Notes under the pieces: model-generated
Told to the model about the DNA's origin: nothing
Seen by the model: the letters and a program-made list of their open reading frames with translations, nothing else
Databases searched by the model: none
In this document: positions 1 to 8,138 of the stretch, one piece after another
Layout: each line of letters begins with the position of its first letter
Position numbering within the stretch: position 1 is the stretch's first letter
NCBI GenBank assembly: GCA_910586315.1
Contig: CAJUIP010000044.1
Location: forward strand, 1 to 23,292
DNA from: an uncultured Lachnospiraceae bacterium
GTDB taxonomy: Bacteria; Bacillota; Clostridia; Lachnospirales; Lachnospiraceae
Length of the DNA stretch: 23,292 nt
Direction: 5' to 3'
Made by a program: the position numbers and the translations under genes

Positions 1-34
1 CTCCCATAAAATAAAGGTTTGAGTAACAAAAAAT

Positions 35-63
35 AGGATAGTATTTGACACTACCCTTATTTT
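35..63 (+). terminator. Possible leader hairpin/attenuator before the ABC operon
   Basis: The arms AGGATAGT (35-42) and ACTACCCT (50-57) pair over 7 of 8 positions around a 7-nt loop and are followed by TTATTTT (57-63). The ribosome site of the first gene begins three bases later, so this could be a leader terminator that controls the ABC operon. The leader continues to the left of the window, so any antiterminator or ligand-binding part cannot be seen. The hairpin is weak and its role is inferred. Confidence 0.3.
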
Positions 64-78
64 ACAGGAGGAATGATT

Positions 79-1122
79 ATGAAAAAATCCATGAAAACAA
101 TTGCTCTTATGACCCTGGCCGCTGTATTAATGACCGGATGTTCTTCAGGAAACACTTCCGGGGAGTCCCAGACATCCCAGGCCGCAAAAACGGAAGGCAC
201 TGCTGCAGGTTCCTATACCATCGGCATCGGTCAGTTTGCTGTCCACGGTTCCCTTGACAACTGCCGTGAGGGCTTTCTTGAAGGCCTTGCTGAGGAAGGC
301 TTTAAAGAAGGGGAGAATCTTACTGTCCTTTACGAAAACGCCCAGGCGGATCCCGGGCTTGCCGCGCAGATTACCACGAACTTTGCAGGACAAAACACGG
401 ACTTAATCTGCGCCATTGCAACTCCTATCGCCCAAAGCGCATACAGTGCAGGCCGAAAAAATAATATTCCGGTAATCTATACCGCAGTAACCGCTCCCAT
501 CGAAGCCGAGCTTGCCAACGCCGACGGAACTCCTGTCGGAGAGGTCACAGGAACCAGTGACAAGCTTCCTGTGGAGCAGCAGCTTGATATGATCCGGAAA
601 ATTCTCCCGGATGCAAAAAAAATTGGCATCATGTACACCACCAGCGAAGTTAATTCCGCCGCCACTCTGGCCGAATATAAGGAAAAGGCTCCGGAATACG
701 GCTTTGAAATCGTGGAATCCGGCGTTTCTTCCGCCGCCGACATTCCCTTAGCTGCCGACAGCATTTTAGAACAGGTGGACTGCCTCAATAACCTGACTGA
801 CAACACGGTTGTCTCCTCCCTTCCCCTGATTCTTTCCAAGGCAGGCGCAAAAAACATCCCGGTATTCGGCAGTGAAATTGAACAAGTGAAAATCGGCTGC
901 CTGGCAGCCATGGGGCTTGATTACGTGGACCTTGGGAAGCAGACCGGACATATGGCGGCCAGGATCCTAAAGGGTGAGGCAAAAGCCAGCGAGATGAACT
1001 TTGAGGTCATCGAAGAAGCCGCCTTTTACGGAAATGAAAAGGTTGCCGAAAATCTCGGCATCTCCTTCCCTGACAGCTTAAAAGGCACTGCAAAAGAACT
1101 GTTTACAGAAATCGCCCAGTAA
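79..1122 (+). CDS. ABC transporter substrate-binding lipoprotein, TrpX-like (ABC_sub_bind family)
   Basis: This is the extracellular binding protein of an ABC importer. The start at 79 is preferred because AGGAGG (66-71) lies 7 nt upstream; the ATG at 73 is only 1 nt from it. The 347-residue product has a lipoprotein signal peptide, with a KK-rich start, a hydrophobic stretch and a lipobox ending at Cys21 (MTGC). The mature part carries family landmarks: IGIGQF, a DNCREGF segment, DLICAIATPIAQ, IPVIYTAVT, VTGTSD, IGIMYTTSEVNS, TDNTVV and the late GLDYVDLGKQTG. These match the COG2984 family, which includes TrpX. Permease and ATPase genes follow directly. TrpX relatives bind tryptophan or other aromatic compounds, but the ligand cannot be settled from sequence alone. 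Family confidence is high and ligand confidence low. Confidence 0.93.
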   Translation: MKKSMKTIALMTLAAVLMTGCSSGNTSGESQTSQAAKTEGTAAGSYTIGIGQFAVHGSLDNCREGFLEGLAEEGFKEGENLTVLYENAQADPGLAAQITTNFAGQNTDLICAIATPIAQSAYSAGRKNNIPVIYTAVTAPIEAELANADGTPVGEVTGTSDKLPVEQQLDMIRKILPDAKKIGIMYTTSEVNSAATLAEYKEKAPEYGFEIVESGVSSAADIPLAADSILEQVDCLNNLTDNTVVSSLPLILSKAGAKNIPVFGSEIEQVKIGCLAAMGLDYVDLGKQTGHMAARILKGEAKASEMNFEVIEEAAFYGNEKVAENLGISFPDSLKGTAKELFTEIAQ

Positions 1123-1158
1123 CCGGGATTCTTTTACTGCTTTTTACGGAGGAACCGC

Positions 1159-2055
1159 ATGACTATCATTTTAGGTATCTTTGAAGAAGGTTTAATCTAT
1201 GCCATTATGGCCCTTGGCGTATACATTACTTATAAAATCCTGGATTTCCCCGATCTTTCGGTGGACGGAACCTTTCCCCTGGGAGCGGCCTTAACGGCCA
1301 GCCTGATTGTAAAAGGCATTTCCCCGATTCTGGCCCTCCCTCTGTCCTTTCTGGCAGGGGCACTGGCCGGATGCGTCACCGGGCTTATACATGTAAAATG
1401 CAGAGTCCGCGACCTGTTTTCCGGAATCATTGTCATGACCGCCCTCTACTCCATTAATCTGAGAATCGCCGGCATGAAGGCCAACCTGCCTTTCCTCTCC
1501 CAGGATACGATTTTTGACAACCAGTGGACCAGGACCGCCCTCCCCCCATTCATAAAGCCCTACATCATGGTTATTTTGCTGGCAGTCATTGTCTGCATCT
1601 GCAAACTGCTGCTGGACTGGTACTTAAGCACAAAATCCGGTTACCTCCTGCGGGCCGCCGGCGACAACGACGTCCTGGTTACTTCCCTGGCCAAAGATAA
1701 AGGCCGTGTAAAAATCATCGGCCTTGCCATTGCAAACGGGTTTGCCGCCCTGGCCGGAGGGGTTCTTTCGCAGAAGCAGGCCTTTTTCGATATTTCCATA
1801 GGAACGGGAACCATGGTATTCGGCCTTGCAAGCGTCATTCTGGGAGCTCAGCTTTTTAAGCGGCTGGGAACTTTAAAGACCACAACGGCCGTCATAGCAG
1901 GCGCCATCCTTTATAAAGCTTGTGTGGCTCTGGTGATTTCCTTAAGAATCGTAAAAGCCGCCGACTTAAAGCTGATCACCGCCGCGATTCTGCTTTTGAT
2001 ATTAGTAATAAGCGATTCCGTAAAGAGAAGGGGGACCCGCCATGCTGGAGCTTAA
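1159..2055 (+). CDS. ABC transporter permease, branched-chain/TrpY-like (COG4120)
   Basis: This is the membrane subunit of the importer encoded by the flanking genes. GGAGG (1148-1152) sits 6 nt before the ATG. The 298-residue protein is almost entirely hydrophobic, with about eight to nine membrane segments. The N-terminal ILDFPDLSVDGTFPLGA segment (about 27-43) and the cytoplasmic GYLLRAAGDN...IANGFAALAGG region (about 161-201) are typical of the BPD_transp_2 permease family. It begins 36 bp after the binding-protein gene and overlaps the ATPase gene by 14 bp, which indicates one operon and probable translational coupling. No frameshift or truncation is seen. Confidence 0.93.
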   Translation: MTIILGIFEEGLIYAIMALGVYITYKILDFPDLSVDGTFPLGAALTASLIVKGISPILALPLSFLAGALAGCVTGLIHVKCRVRDLFSGIIVMTALYSINLRIAGMKANLPFLSQDTIFDNQWTRTALPPFIKPYIMVILLAVIVCICKLLLDWYLSTKSGYLLRAAGDNDVLVTSLAKDKGRVKIIGLAIANGFAALAGGVLSQKQAFFDISIGTGTMVFGLASVILGAQLFKRLGTLKTTTAVIAGAILYKACVALVISLRIVKAADLKLITAAILLLILVISDSVKRRGTRHAGA

Positions 2056-2815
2056 GAATATCAATAAATATTACAATGCCGGCACTGTAAACGAAATGTG
2101 CCTCTTCGAGGATTTTAACCTGACCATCCATGACGGCCAGTTTGTCTCCGTTGTGGGAAGCAATGGCTCCGGCAAGACCTCCCTGTTAAACTTAATCTGC
2201 GGCAGCATTCCCCTGGACTCCGGCTCTATCCTCATAAATGGAACGAACATTACAAAAATGCCGGAATACAAAAGACAGCGCCGCATTGGACGCGTGTACC
2301 AGAACCCGGCCATGGGAACCTGTCCCAACATGACCATTCTGGAAAACATGGCCCTGGCCGACAATAAGGGAAAAGCCTTCAATCTCCTTCCCGGCACCAA
2401 CCGGGCAAGAATCGACTTTTACAGAGACCAGTTAAAGACTTTGGGGCTCGGCCTTGAGGATAAGCTGCAGGTGAAAGTGGGTGTTCTCTCCGGGGGCCAG
2501 AGGCAGGCCATGGCCCTTCTCATGTCCACCATGACTCCCATTGAATTCCTGATTCTCGATGAGCACACTGCCGCCCTGGATCCCAAAACCGCTGATACCA
2601 TCATGGAGCTGACCGATAAAATTGTCCATGAGAAGCATCTGACTACCATCATGGTGACCCACAATCTCCGCTTTGCCGTGGACTACGGGAACCGGATTCT
2701 CATGATGCACCAGGGACATGCAGTTCTCGATAAAGGAGATGTGGAAAAGGAAGCAATAAAGATTGAGGATATTTTGCAGATATTTACGGAAATCAGTATT
2801 GAATGCGGAAATTAA
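2042..2815 (+). CDS. ABC transporter ATP-binding protein, TrpZ-like (COG1101)
   Basis: This is the cytoplasmic ATPase that powers the importer. All ABC motifs are present in the 257-residue product: Walker A GSNGSGKTS (39-47), Q-loop Gln87 in VYQNP, signature LSGGQ (149-153), Walker B ending at Asp173-Glu174, a D-loop around ALD (178-180) and switch His207 in VTHN. The start codon lies inside the end of the permease gene. This is the last gene of the three-gene operon; a hairpin and the convergent MATE gene follow. The length is normal for a stand-alone ATPase subunit. Confidence 0.95.
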   Translation: MLELKNINKYYNAGTVNEMCLFEDFNLTIHDGQFVSVVGSNGSGKTSLLNLICGSIPLDSGSILINGTNITKMPEYKRQRRIGRVYQNPAMGTCPNMTILENMALADNKGKAFNLLPGTNRARIDFYRDQLKTLGLGLEDKLQVKVGVLSGGQRQAMALLMSTMTPIEFLILDEHTAALDPKTADTIMELTDKIVHEKHLTTIMVTHNLRFAVDYGNRILMMHQGHAVLDKGDVEKEAIKIEDILQIFTEISIECGN

Positions 2816-2862
2816 ACAGGCTGCAGAGAAATGGGGGATTTGGTAAAAAATCAAATGCCTTT

Positions 2863-2894
2863 ATCGGTGAGCCCGCTTTGCGGGAAGCGATTTT
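2863..2894. terminator. Hairpin between convergent ABC operon and MATE gene
   Basis: CCCGC (2872-2876) and GCGGG (2880-2884) form a perfect 5-bp stem on a TTT loop. Short outer arms ATCG and CGAT could extend it across an internal loop. TTTT follows at 2891-2894 on the + strand. Towards the - strand the flank is also T-rich (complement of 2845-2862). The position between two converging genes fits a modest bidirectional terminator. Confidence 0.45.
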
Positions 2895-2904
2895 CAAACA
2901 CGCT

Positions 2905-4284
2905 CTATATTTTAATCTTTGTCCACTTCCCGCTCTTAAACCTCCAGGTGGTCAGGCAGAATCTGGATAACTGGTCGCAGACGATTCCCAGCCAGATACC
3001 CACGAGTCCGAGTCCGCATGTATAACAGAGAAGGTAAGAAAAAATCGGGCGTATGATGGTAATGCTCAGTGTGGAGGCGATGGTGGTAAACAGTACGTCC
3101 CCGGCTCCCCGCAGACATCCCATGTAAATAACCTGGGCAATCTGCAAAAGGGCAATGATGGTTAAAACTTTGGTAATCTGAACTCCCATGGCAATAATCT
3201 CCGGCTCCACAAAGAACAGATGATAATACCAGGATCCGCAGGTCAGATAGAGAAGCGCCAACACCACGGAAATCATGTTTCCGATTCTTTGACAGACGGT
3301 TCCGTACATTTTTGCCAGCTCCGGCTTTTTCTCTCCCAGACTCCGTCCGCAGAGAGCTACAGCCGCCACCTGCATGCCGTCTCCGAAGGAAAAGGACAGG
3401 TTCATCACATTCATCCCCACCTGATGGGCCGCATAAGCGGCCGTACCGAGTTTGGCCACCATGATGGAAACCGTCAGGAAACCAATTCTCATGAACACCT
3501 GCTCCACAAATACGCTGGACGCAATTTTGGCCATGTTCTTTGCCGGTTCCAGAGTAATCCTGACCCGTTCTCTGATTATGTAAGGGATACTGATAAAATT
3601 ATCTCTCGGCACCAGAGACAAAATACTCATAATACAGGCCACAACTGTACCGAATACAGTGGCCAGGGCAGCCCCCATGATCCCAAGCCTGGGAAAGCCG
3701 CAGTTTCCCTGAATCAGCAGATAGTTTCCAATCATGTTCACCACATTGCTGGTCACATTGGTCCTCATGGCAATCTTTGTATTCCCCGCGCCGCGCTGGG
3801 ACGCGTTTATGGCCATGGAGATAATATTAAACATCATGCCGCCCATAATGATGCGGAAATAAAGGACTGAGCTTTCCTGGGTGTCCTCATTGGCCCCGCA
3901 GAGCCGGATAATAGGATCCGCAAAAGCTACACATATAATGCTGATGAGCGTTCCCACCAGAAGCGTAAACGTAAGAGCCATCAAAAGTACCTGATTGGCG
4001 CCTTTCTGGTCCTCTTCTCCCTTTCTCCTGGCCACCAGCGCCGACACGGACACGTTGGTGGCAATGAAGATACAGAGACCCAGAAATTTAGGCTGCATCG
4101 TCAGTCCCACGGCCGCCACTGCATAAGCACCCATGGAGCTTACCATCAGCGAGTCCACCATACCTGCAAGAGCAATAAAAAAAGATTCCATCACTGCCGG
4201 CCAGGCCATCTGAAAGGCAATGCGGTACCCTTTTCTGTCTCCGCCCATGAATTTCGCTAATCTTGTTTGTTGGTTCTCTTCCAT
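2905..4284 (-). CDS. MATE family efflux transporter
   Basis: This is a multidrug/toxin extrusion family cation antiporter of the inner membrane. The product is 459 residues, the usual length, with two repeated MatE domains of six membrane helices each. Recognisable parts are the MAWPAVMESFFIALAGMVDSL start, a central RASQRGAGNTK-like loop region and a second AGDVLF-type loop. AAGGAG (4294-4299) is 9 nt from the ATG at 4284 but only 3 nt from an ATG at 4290, so the inner start is preferred and two residues remain uncertain. A promoter with a perfect TATAAT lies upstream. The gene follows iclR on the same strand, so the regulator might control it, but nothing proves this. The substrate is unknown. 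Confidence 0.92.
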   Translation of the reverse strand: MEENQQTRLAKFMGGDRKGYRIAFQMAWPAVMESFFIALAGMVDSLMVSSMGAYAVAAVGLTMQPKFLGLCIFIATNVSVSALVARRKGEEDQKGANQVLLMALTFTLLVGTLISIICVAFADPIIRLCGANEDTQESSVLYFRIIMGGMMFNIISMAINASQRGAGNTKIAMRTNVTSNVVNMIGNYLLIQGNCGFPRLGIMGAALATVFGTVVACIMSILSLVPRDNFISIPYIIRERVRITLEPAKNMAKIASSVFVEQVFMRIGFLTVSIMVAKLGTAAYAAHQVGMNVMNLSFSFGDGMQVAAVALCGRSLGEKKPELAKMYGTVCQRIGNMISVVLALLYLTCGSWYYHLFFVEPEIIAMGVQITKVLTIIALLQIAQVIYMGCLRGAGDVLFTTIASTLSITIIRPIFSYLLCYTCGLGLVGIWLGIVCDQLSRFCLTTWRFKSGKWTKIKI

Positions 4285-4354
4285 TTTCATCGACTCCTTG
4301 CTTTTTCTGCCTTATAACTGTAAAACGCCTCGTAGTTACCTTGTCTCTGCTATT

Positions 4355-4383
4355 ATTATATTACCGACCGGCAGGAAAAGCAA
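4355..4383 (-). promoter_or_regulatory. Sigma-A-type promoter for the MATE gene
   Basis: Read on the - strand, TTGCTT (4383-4378), a 17-bp spacer and TATAAT (4360-4355) lie between the iclR stop and the MATE start. The -10 is perfect and the -35 matches in its TTG. The inverted pair ACCGG/CCGGT (4386-4390 and 4367-4371 on the + strand) overlaps the -35 and spacer. It might be an operator or a weak end of the upstream transcript. Confidence 0.5.
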
Positions 4384-4396
4384 GTCCGGTTCCCTC

Positions 4397-5176
4397 CTAT
4401 GTTCTGGCAAGGCCCAACGTCTTTGCCGCACTGTCCTTAAATTCCAGCACAGCCTCTTTTAACTCCTGAAGCCGCTCATCGCTCATACGGTTTACCGGAG
4501 CAGAAATGCTGAGGGCATAAACCGGTTCTTTATGGTAGTCTTTTAAACATACGGCAATACACCGTACGCCCTCCTCATTCTCCTCGTTATCAATGGCATA
4601 TCCATTTTTCCTCACTGCCTCCACGCTCTCCATCAGCTCCTCAAAAGAGGTGATGGTGTAGGCAGTCAGACGCTTAATTTCCGACGCGTCCCAGACGGCC
4701 TGCACCTCCTCGTCATTAAGCTCCGCAAGCAGCGCTTTCCCCACTCCTGAACAGTATAACGGAACTCTGCTTCCCACTCTGGATACCATCCGGATGGAGC
4801 CAACATTTGACTCCACCTTATCAATATAAACCGCCTCAGTCCCCTCCCGCCGTACCAGATGAACCGTCTCTCCGGTCTGCTCCGACAGCTTCCGCAGCGA
4901 TGGATGAATCAGGGAAGCCATATTGGTCTGGTCAAGAATTTTGCTTCCGATTTCCAGGAATTTAAAGGACAGCATGTATTTTAAGGATTCCTTCTCCTGA
5001 CGGATATATCCCATGAACTGCAGAGACGCCACCAGCCTGTGAGTGGTGCTTTTATGAAATCCCAGGCTGATGCTCAAGTCCATAATCCCCATAGGCCCGT
5101 TATCCGCCAGAGCCTCGATGACCTGAAACAGCTTTTCCGCAACCTGTATGGGATTTTTTCCTTCCTCCTGTACCAT
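4397..5176 (-). CDS. IclR family transcriptional regulator
   Basis: This is a DNA-binding regulator of 259 residues. The N-terminal winged helix-turn-helix (about 8-65) contains the recognition stretch LGFHKSTTHRLVASL. The C-terminal effector domain (about 80-250) shows the family segments SGVGKALLAEL and EENEEGVRCIAV, and ends with an ALSISAP-type strand. GGAGG lies 8 nt before the ATG. The gene starts 29 bp after the rho stop on the same strand and is probably read through from rho. IclR proteins usually control nearby catabolic or transport genes; the MATE gene is the closest candidate. The ligand cannot be predicted. Confidence 0.93.
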   Translation of the reverse strand: MVQEEGKNPIQVAEKLFQVIEALADNGPMGIMDLSISLGFHKSTTHRLVASLQFMGYIRQEKESLKYMLSFKFLEIGSKILDQTNMASLIHPSLRKLSEQTGETVHLVRREGTEAVYIDKVESNVGSIRMVSRVGSRVPLYCSGVGKALLAELNDEEVQAVWDASEIKRLTAYTITSFEELMESVEAVRKNGYAIDNEENEEGVRCIAVCLKDYHKEPVYALSISAPVNRMSDERLQELKEAVLEFKDSAAKTLGLART

Positions 5177-5205
5177 CGTTATTTCCTCCGGATTTTAATC
5201 AATTC

Positions 5206-6693
5206 CTAAAATCTCATTTTTTTTGCCATCTCTACAAATTCCCGGTTGGTTCTGGTTCTGGTAAACAAATCCAGCACCTTTTCCACAGATTCATCTGCCT
5301 TCATGGAGTTTGTGGCCTTTCTCACAGATTCCACAGCCTCGGCCTCTTCAGAAGTCAGCAAAAGGTCGTCACGGCGGGTGCCGGATTTAAGAATGTCAAT
5401 GGCTGGGAAAATACGTTTCTCAGACAGCTTACGGTCAAGCACCAGCTCCATGTTTCCGGTTCCCTTGAACTCCTCATAAATCACATCATCCATACGACTG
5501 CCCGTATCCACCAGCGCCGTTGCGAGAATGGTAAGGCTTCCGCCTTCTCTCATGTTTCTGGCTGCGCCAAAGAACCGTTTCGGCATATGAAGAGCCGCCG
5601 GGTCAAGACCGCCGGACAGAGTACGTCCGCTTGGCGGCACCACCAGGTTATAGGCTCTGGCCAAACGCGTCATACTGTCCAGAAGAATCATCACATCACG
5701 TCCATGCTCCACCAGGCGCTTTGCCCGCTCAATCACCATCTCCGACACACGCTTATGGCGTTCCGGCAGCTCGTCAAAGGTGGAATAAATCACCTCCACG
5801 TTTGGCCCCACAACAGATTCCTTAATGTCGGTCACCTCCTCAGGGCGCTCGTCAATCAGAAGAATAATCAGATGCATATTGGGGTAGTTTGTGGTAACTG
5901 CCTTAGCAACCTGCTTTAAAAGCGTGGTTTTTCCTGCCTTGGGCGGAGATACGATCATACCTCTCTGTCCTTTTCCGATGGGCGCCAGAAGATCCATCAC
6001 ACGCATAGCTGTAGTATTTCTTCCTCCGCGCACTTCAAGGTTTAATCTTTTGTTTGGGAAAATTGGGGTTAAATCTTCAAAATTAGGACGTTTCTCAACC
6101 ACATGGGTAGGATACCCATTGATGGTCGTCACATAAAGAAGGGCTGCAAATTTCTCAGTTGCCGTTTTTACCCGGCGGCTTCCGCGAATAATATCTCCGG
6201 TTTTCATATTGAACCGCCGGATCTGAGACGGGGCCACATAGACATCGTTCTCTCCCGGAAGAAAATTCTCACACCGTATGAATCCAAATCCATCCGGCAT
6301 AACCTCCAGAATGCCATTGGCTTCAATCCCGCTGTCCAAATCCTGCAAATCATTTCTGGGGTCGCCTGTCGGAGACGGGGAAGCATTCTGAGCCGGTACG
6401 CTTCCTCTTTCCTGCCGATCTGTCTGCTCGGGCCTCTCCGCTCTTTCCTTACGCTCACCTTTCTCCGCCCTTGCCTGTCTGCCTGTCGGCTCTGCTTTCT
6501 CTGTTTTTTCCGTTTTTTCTGTTCCCGCGGCATTTTCCACTTTTTCCGCTTCCGCCGCGTTTTCTCTCTCTGCCACCTCACAGAGCCTGTCCACCAGCTC
6601 AGACTTTCTCAGTCCGCTGACATTTTTGATTCCCTGCCCCCTGGCCAGCTCTCTCAGCTGTGTAAGAGGTAACGTTTCTAATTTTTCACGCAT
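5206..6693 (-). CDS. rho: Transcription termination factor Rho with hydrophilic N-terminal insertion
   Basis: This is a hexameric RNA-dependent ATPase helicase that ends transcription. Domains in order are Rho_N (about 1-42), a low-complexity charged segment rich in Glu, Lys, Arg, Ala and Thr (about 43-125), the cold-shock-like RNA-binding domain (about 127-200, with MPDGFGFIR and YVAPSQIRRFN), and the RecA-like motor. In the motor, Walker A is PPKAGKTT (250-257), DERPEEVTD spans 281-289, Walker B ends at Asp339, and the Q/R-loop region is around 355-380. Length is 495 residues against 419 in E. coli, and the extra residues are the inserted segment. The SD is weak (GAGAG-like). It follows rarA by 101 bp and precedes iclR by 29 bp. 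Confidence 0.97.
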   Translation of the reverse strand: MREKLETLPLTQLRELARGQGIKNVSGLRKSELVDRLCEVAERENAAEAEKVENAAGTEKTEKTEKAEPTGRQARAEKGERKERAERPEQTDRQERGSVPAQNASPSPTGDPRNDLQDLDSGIEANGILEVMPDGFGFIRCENFLPGENDVYVAPSQIRRFNMKTGDIIRGSRRVKTATEKFAALLYVTTINGYPTHVVEKRPNFEDLTPIFPNKRLNLEVRGGRNTTAMRVMDLLAPIGKGQRGMIVSPPKAGKTTLLKQVAKAVTTNYPNMHLIILLIDERPEEVTDIKESVVGPNVEVIYSTFDELPERHKRVSEMVIERAKRLVEHGRDVMILLDSMTRLARAYNLVVPPSGRTLSGGLDPAALHMPKRFFGAARNMREGGSLTILATALVDTGSRMDDVIYEEFKGTGNMELVLDRKLSEKRIFPAIDILKSGTRRDDLLLTSEEAEAVESVRKATNSMKADESVEKVLDLFTRTRTNREFVEMAKKMRF

Positions 6694-6723
6694 ATCGTTT
6701 CTCTCTATACTTTCTTATTTATT

Positions 6724-6760
6724 TTGCACAAAAAAGCCTGTATTTTAGCTGTCTGTGCAA
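6724..6760. repeat. Inverted repeat in the rarA-rho spacer
   Basis: TTGCACA (6724-6730) and TGTGCAA (6754-6760) form a perfect 7-bp inverted repeat around 23 bases. On the - strand the inner part includes a run of six T. It could be a weak terminator after rarA, a rho leader structure or a protein site. No clear promoter for rho was found in this 101-bp spacer. Confidence 0.35.
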
Positions 6761-6794
6761 TGGTTTATAAGTTACAGCAATGACTCCTCAATTT

Positions 6795-8129
6795 TTATTC
6801 TTCTTTTTCTGCTTCCCGTTTAAGCCGCTCCATATGAGCCCGGATCTGCTTTTCGTAACCGTTTTCTGTCGGAAAATAGAATTGCTCGCCCTCCATCCCA
6901 TCAGGAAGATACTGCTGTTTTACATAATGATTGGGATAATCATGGGCATACTTATATCCCAATCCATGCCCAAGCTTTTCCGCCCCCTTATAATGTTTGT
7001 CCTGAAGATGAACCGGCACCGGCGGCGTTTTTCTTGCTTTTACAGCTTCCATGGCCTTAAAAATCCCCATGCAGGCCGCATTGCTTTTGGGAGCCGCAGC
7101 CACATAGGCGACAGCTTCCGCCAGAGGGATCTGCCCCTCCGGAAGACCAATCCGTTCCACTGCCTGGGCGGCGCTCACCGCCACCGTCAGCGCATTGGGA
7201 TCCGCGCATCCCACGTCTTCCGCGGCGCATATGATAATTCTTCTGGCAATAAATTTCACATCCTCTCCGGCATAGAGCATCCTGGCCAGATAGTAAAGAG
7301 CCGCATCCGGATCAGAGCCTCTCATGCTTTTTATAAACGCGGACACGGTGTCATAATGGTTATCCCCGTCCCTGTCGTAACGGATTGCCCGCTTCTGGAT
7401 ACATTCGGCCGCCTCGGCAATCGTAATATGAATTTTTCCGTCTTCGCCCTTTTCCGTGGTGAGAATCCCAAGCTCCACGGCATTTAAAGCGGCGCGGGCA
7501 TCTCCGTTGGCCACATCAGCCAGAAATTCTGCCGCGTCATCGGTGATTTCCGCATGGTAGGTTCCCATTCCCCGCGTCTCATCATAGACGGCCCGAAGGA
7601 TCAGTTCTTTAATATCCTGTTTTTCCAGGGGCTTTAACTCGAAAATCCGTGAACGTGAAAGAAGCGCATTGTTGACTTCAAAATATGGATTTTCCGTGGT
7701 CGCACCAATGAGCGTCACGGTTCCGTCCTCCACGAACGGGAGGAGATAGTCCTGTTGACTCTTATTGAATCTATGAATTTCATCCACAAACAGGATGGTT
7801 TTCTGTCCGTACATTCCAAGGGCATCTTTGGCATTCTTTACGATTTCCTCCATGTCCTTTTTCCCGGCCACCGTCGCATTGATCTGTTCAAATCTGGCGC
7901 TGGTAGTATTGGCAATGACTTTGGCCAAAGTGGTTTTTCCGGTTCCCGGAGGGCCGTAGAAGATCACCGAGCCCAGTTTATCGGCCTTGATGGCCCGGTA
8001 CAGCAGCTTATCTTTTCCGATAATATGTTTCTGTCCTGCCACCTCATCCAGCGTCCGCGGGCGCATACGTGATGCCAAAGGTGATTCTTTCTCCATTGTG
8101 CTGGTACGCATGTAATCAAATAAATCCAT
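6795..8129 (-). CDS. rarA: Replication-associated recombination protein A (RarA/MgsA), AAA+ ATPase
   Basis: This is an AAA+ clamp-loader-like ATPase that acts at stalled replication forks. In 444 residues it shows Walker A GPPGTGKTT (59-67), Walker B ILFVDE (112-117) followed by IHRFNKSQQD, sensor-1 GATTENP, and the C-terminal MgsA tetramerisation region (about 260-440, with SAFIKSMRGSDPDAALYYLARM and CMGIFKAM). AGAGG lies 6 nt before the ATG. It starts 9 bp after the deacetylase stop, so the two are cotranscribed, and rho follows on the same strand. Length and motifs are normal for the family. Confidence 0.95.
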   Translation of the reverse strand: MDLFDYMRTSTMEKESPLASRMRPRTLDEVAGQKHIIGKDKLLYRAIKADKLGSVIFYGPPGTGKTTLAKVIANTTSARFEQINATVAGKKDMEEIVKNAKDALGMYGQKTILFVDEIHRFNKSQQDYLLPFVEDGTVTLIGATTENPYFEVNNALLSRSRIFELKPLEKQDIKELILRAVYDETRGMGTYHAEITDDAAEFLADVANGDARAALNAVELGILTTEKGEDGKIHITIAEAAECIQKRAIRYDRDGDNHYDTVSAFIKSMRGSDPDAALYYLARMLYAGEDVKFIARRIIICAAEDVGCADPNALTVAVSAAQAVERIGLPEGQIPLAEAVAYVAAAPKSNAACMGIFKAMEAVKARKTPPVPVHLQDKHYKGAEKLGHGLGYKYAHDYPNHYVKQQYLPDGMEGEQFYFPTENGYEKQIRAHMERLKREAEKEE

Positions 8130-8138
8130 GTAATTCCT

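Noticed and set aside
45..50. TTGACA as a -35 box
   Set aside because: No -10-like hexamer occurs 16-18 bp downstream; that position is the ribosome site of the first gene.
477..911. - strand reading frame opposite the TrpX-like gene
   Set aside because: It has low-complexity Ser/Ala-rich composition, no recognisable family, and is fully contained in a well-supported gene.
3220..3870. Long + strand reading frame opposite the MATE gene
   Set aside because: It is antisense to a clear MATE coding region, has a His/Gln/Ser-rich composition without any motif, and lacks a ribosome site.
6780..7487. + strand reading frame opposite rarA
   Set aside because: No family motif is seen, and the complementary strand carries a complete RarA with all AAA+ motifs.
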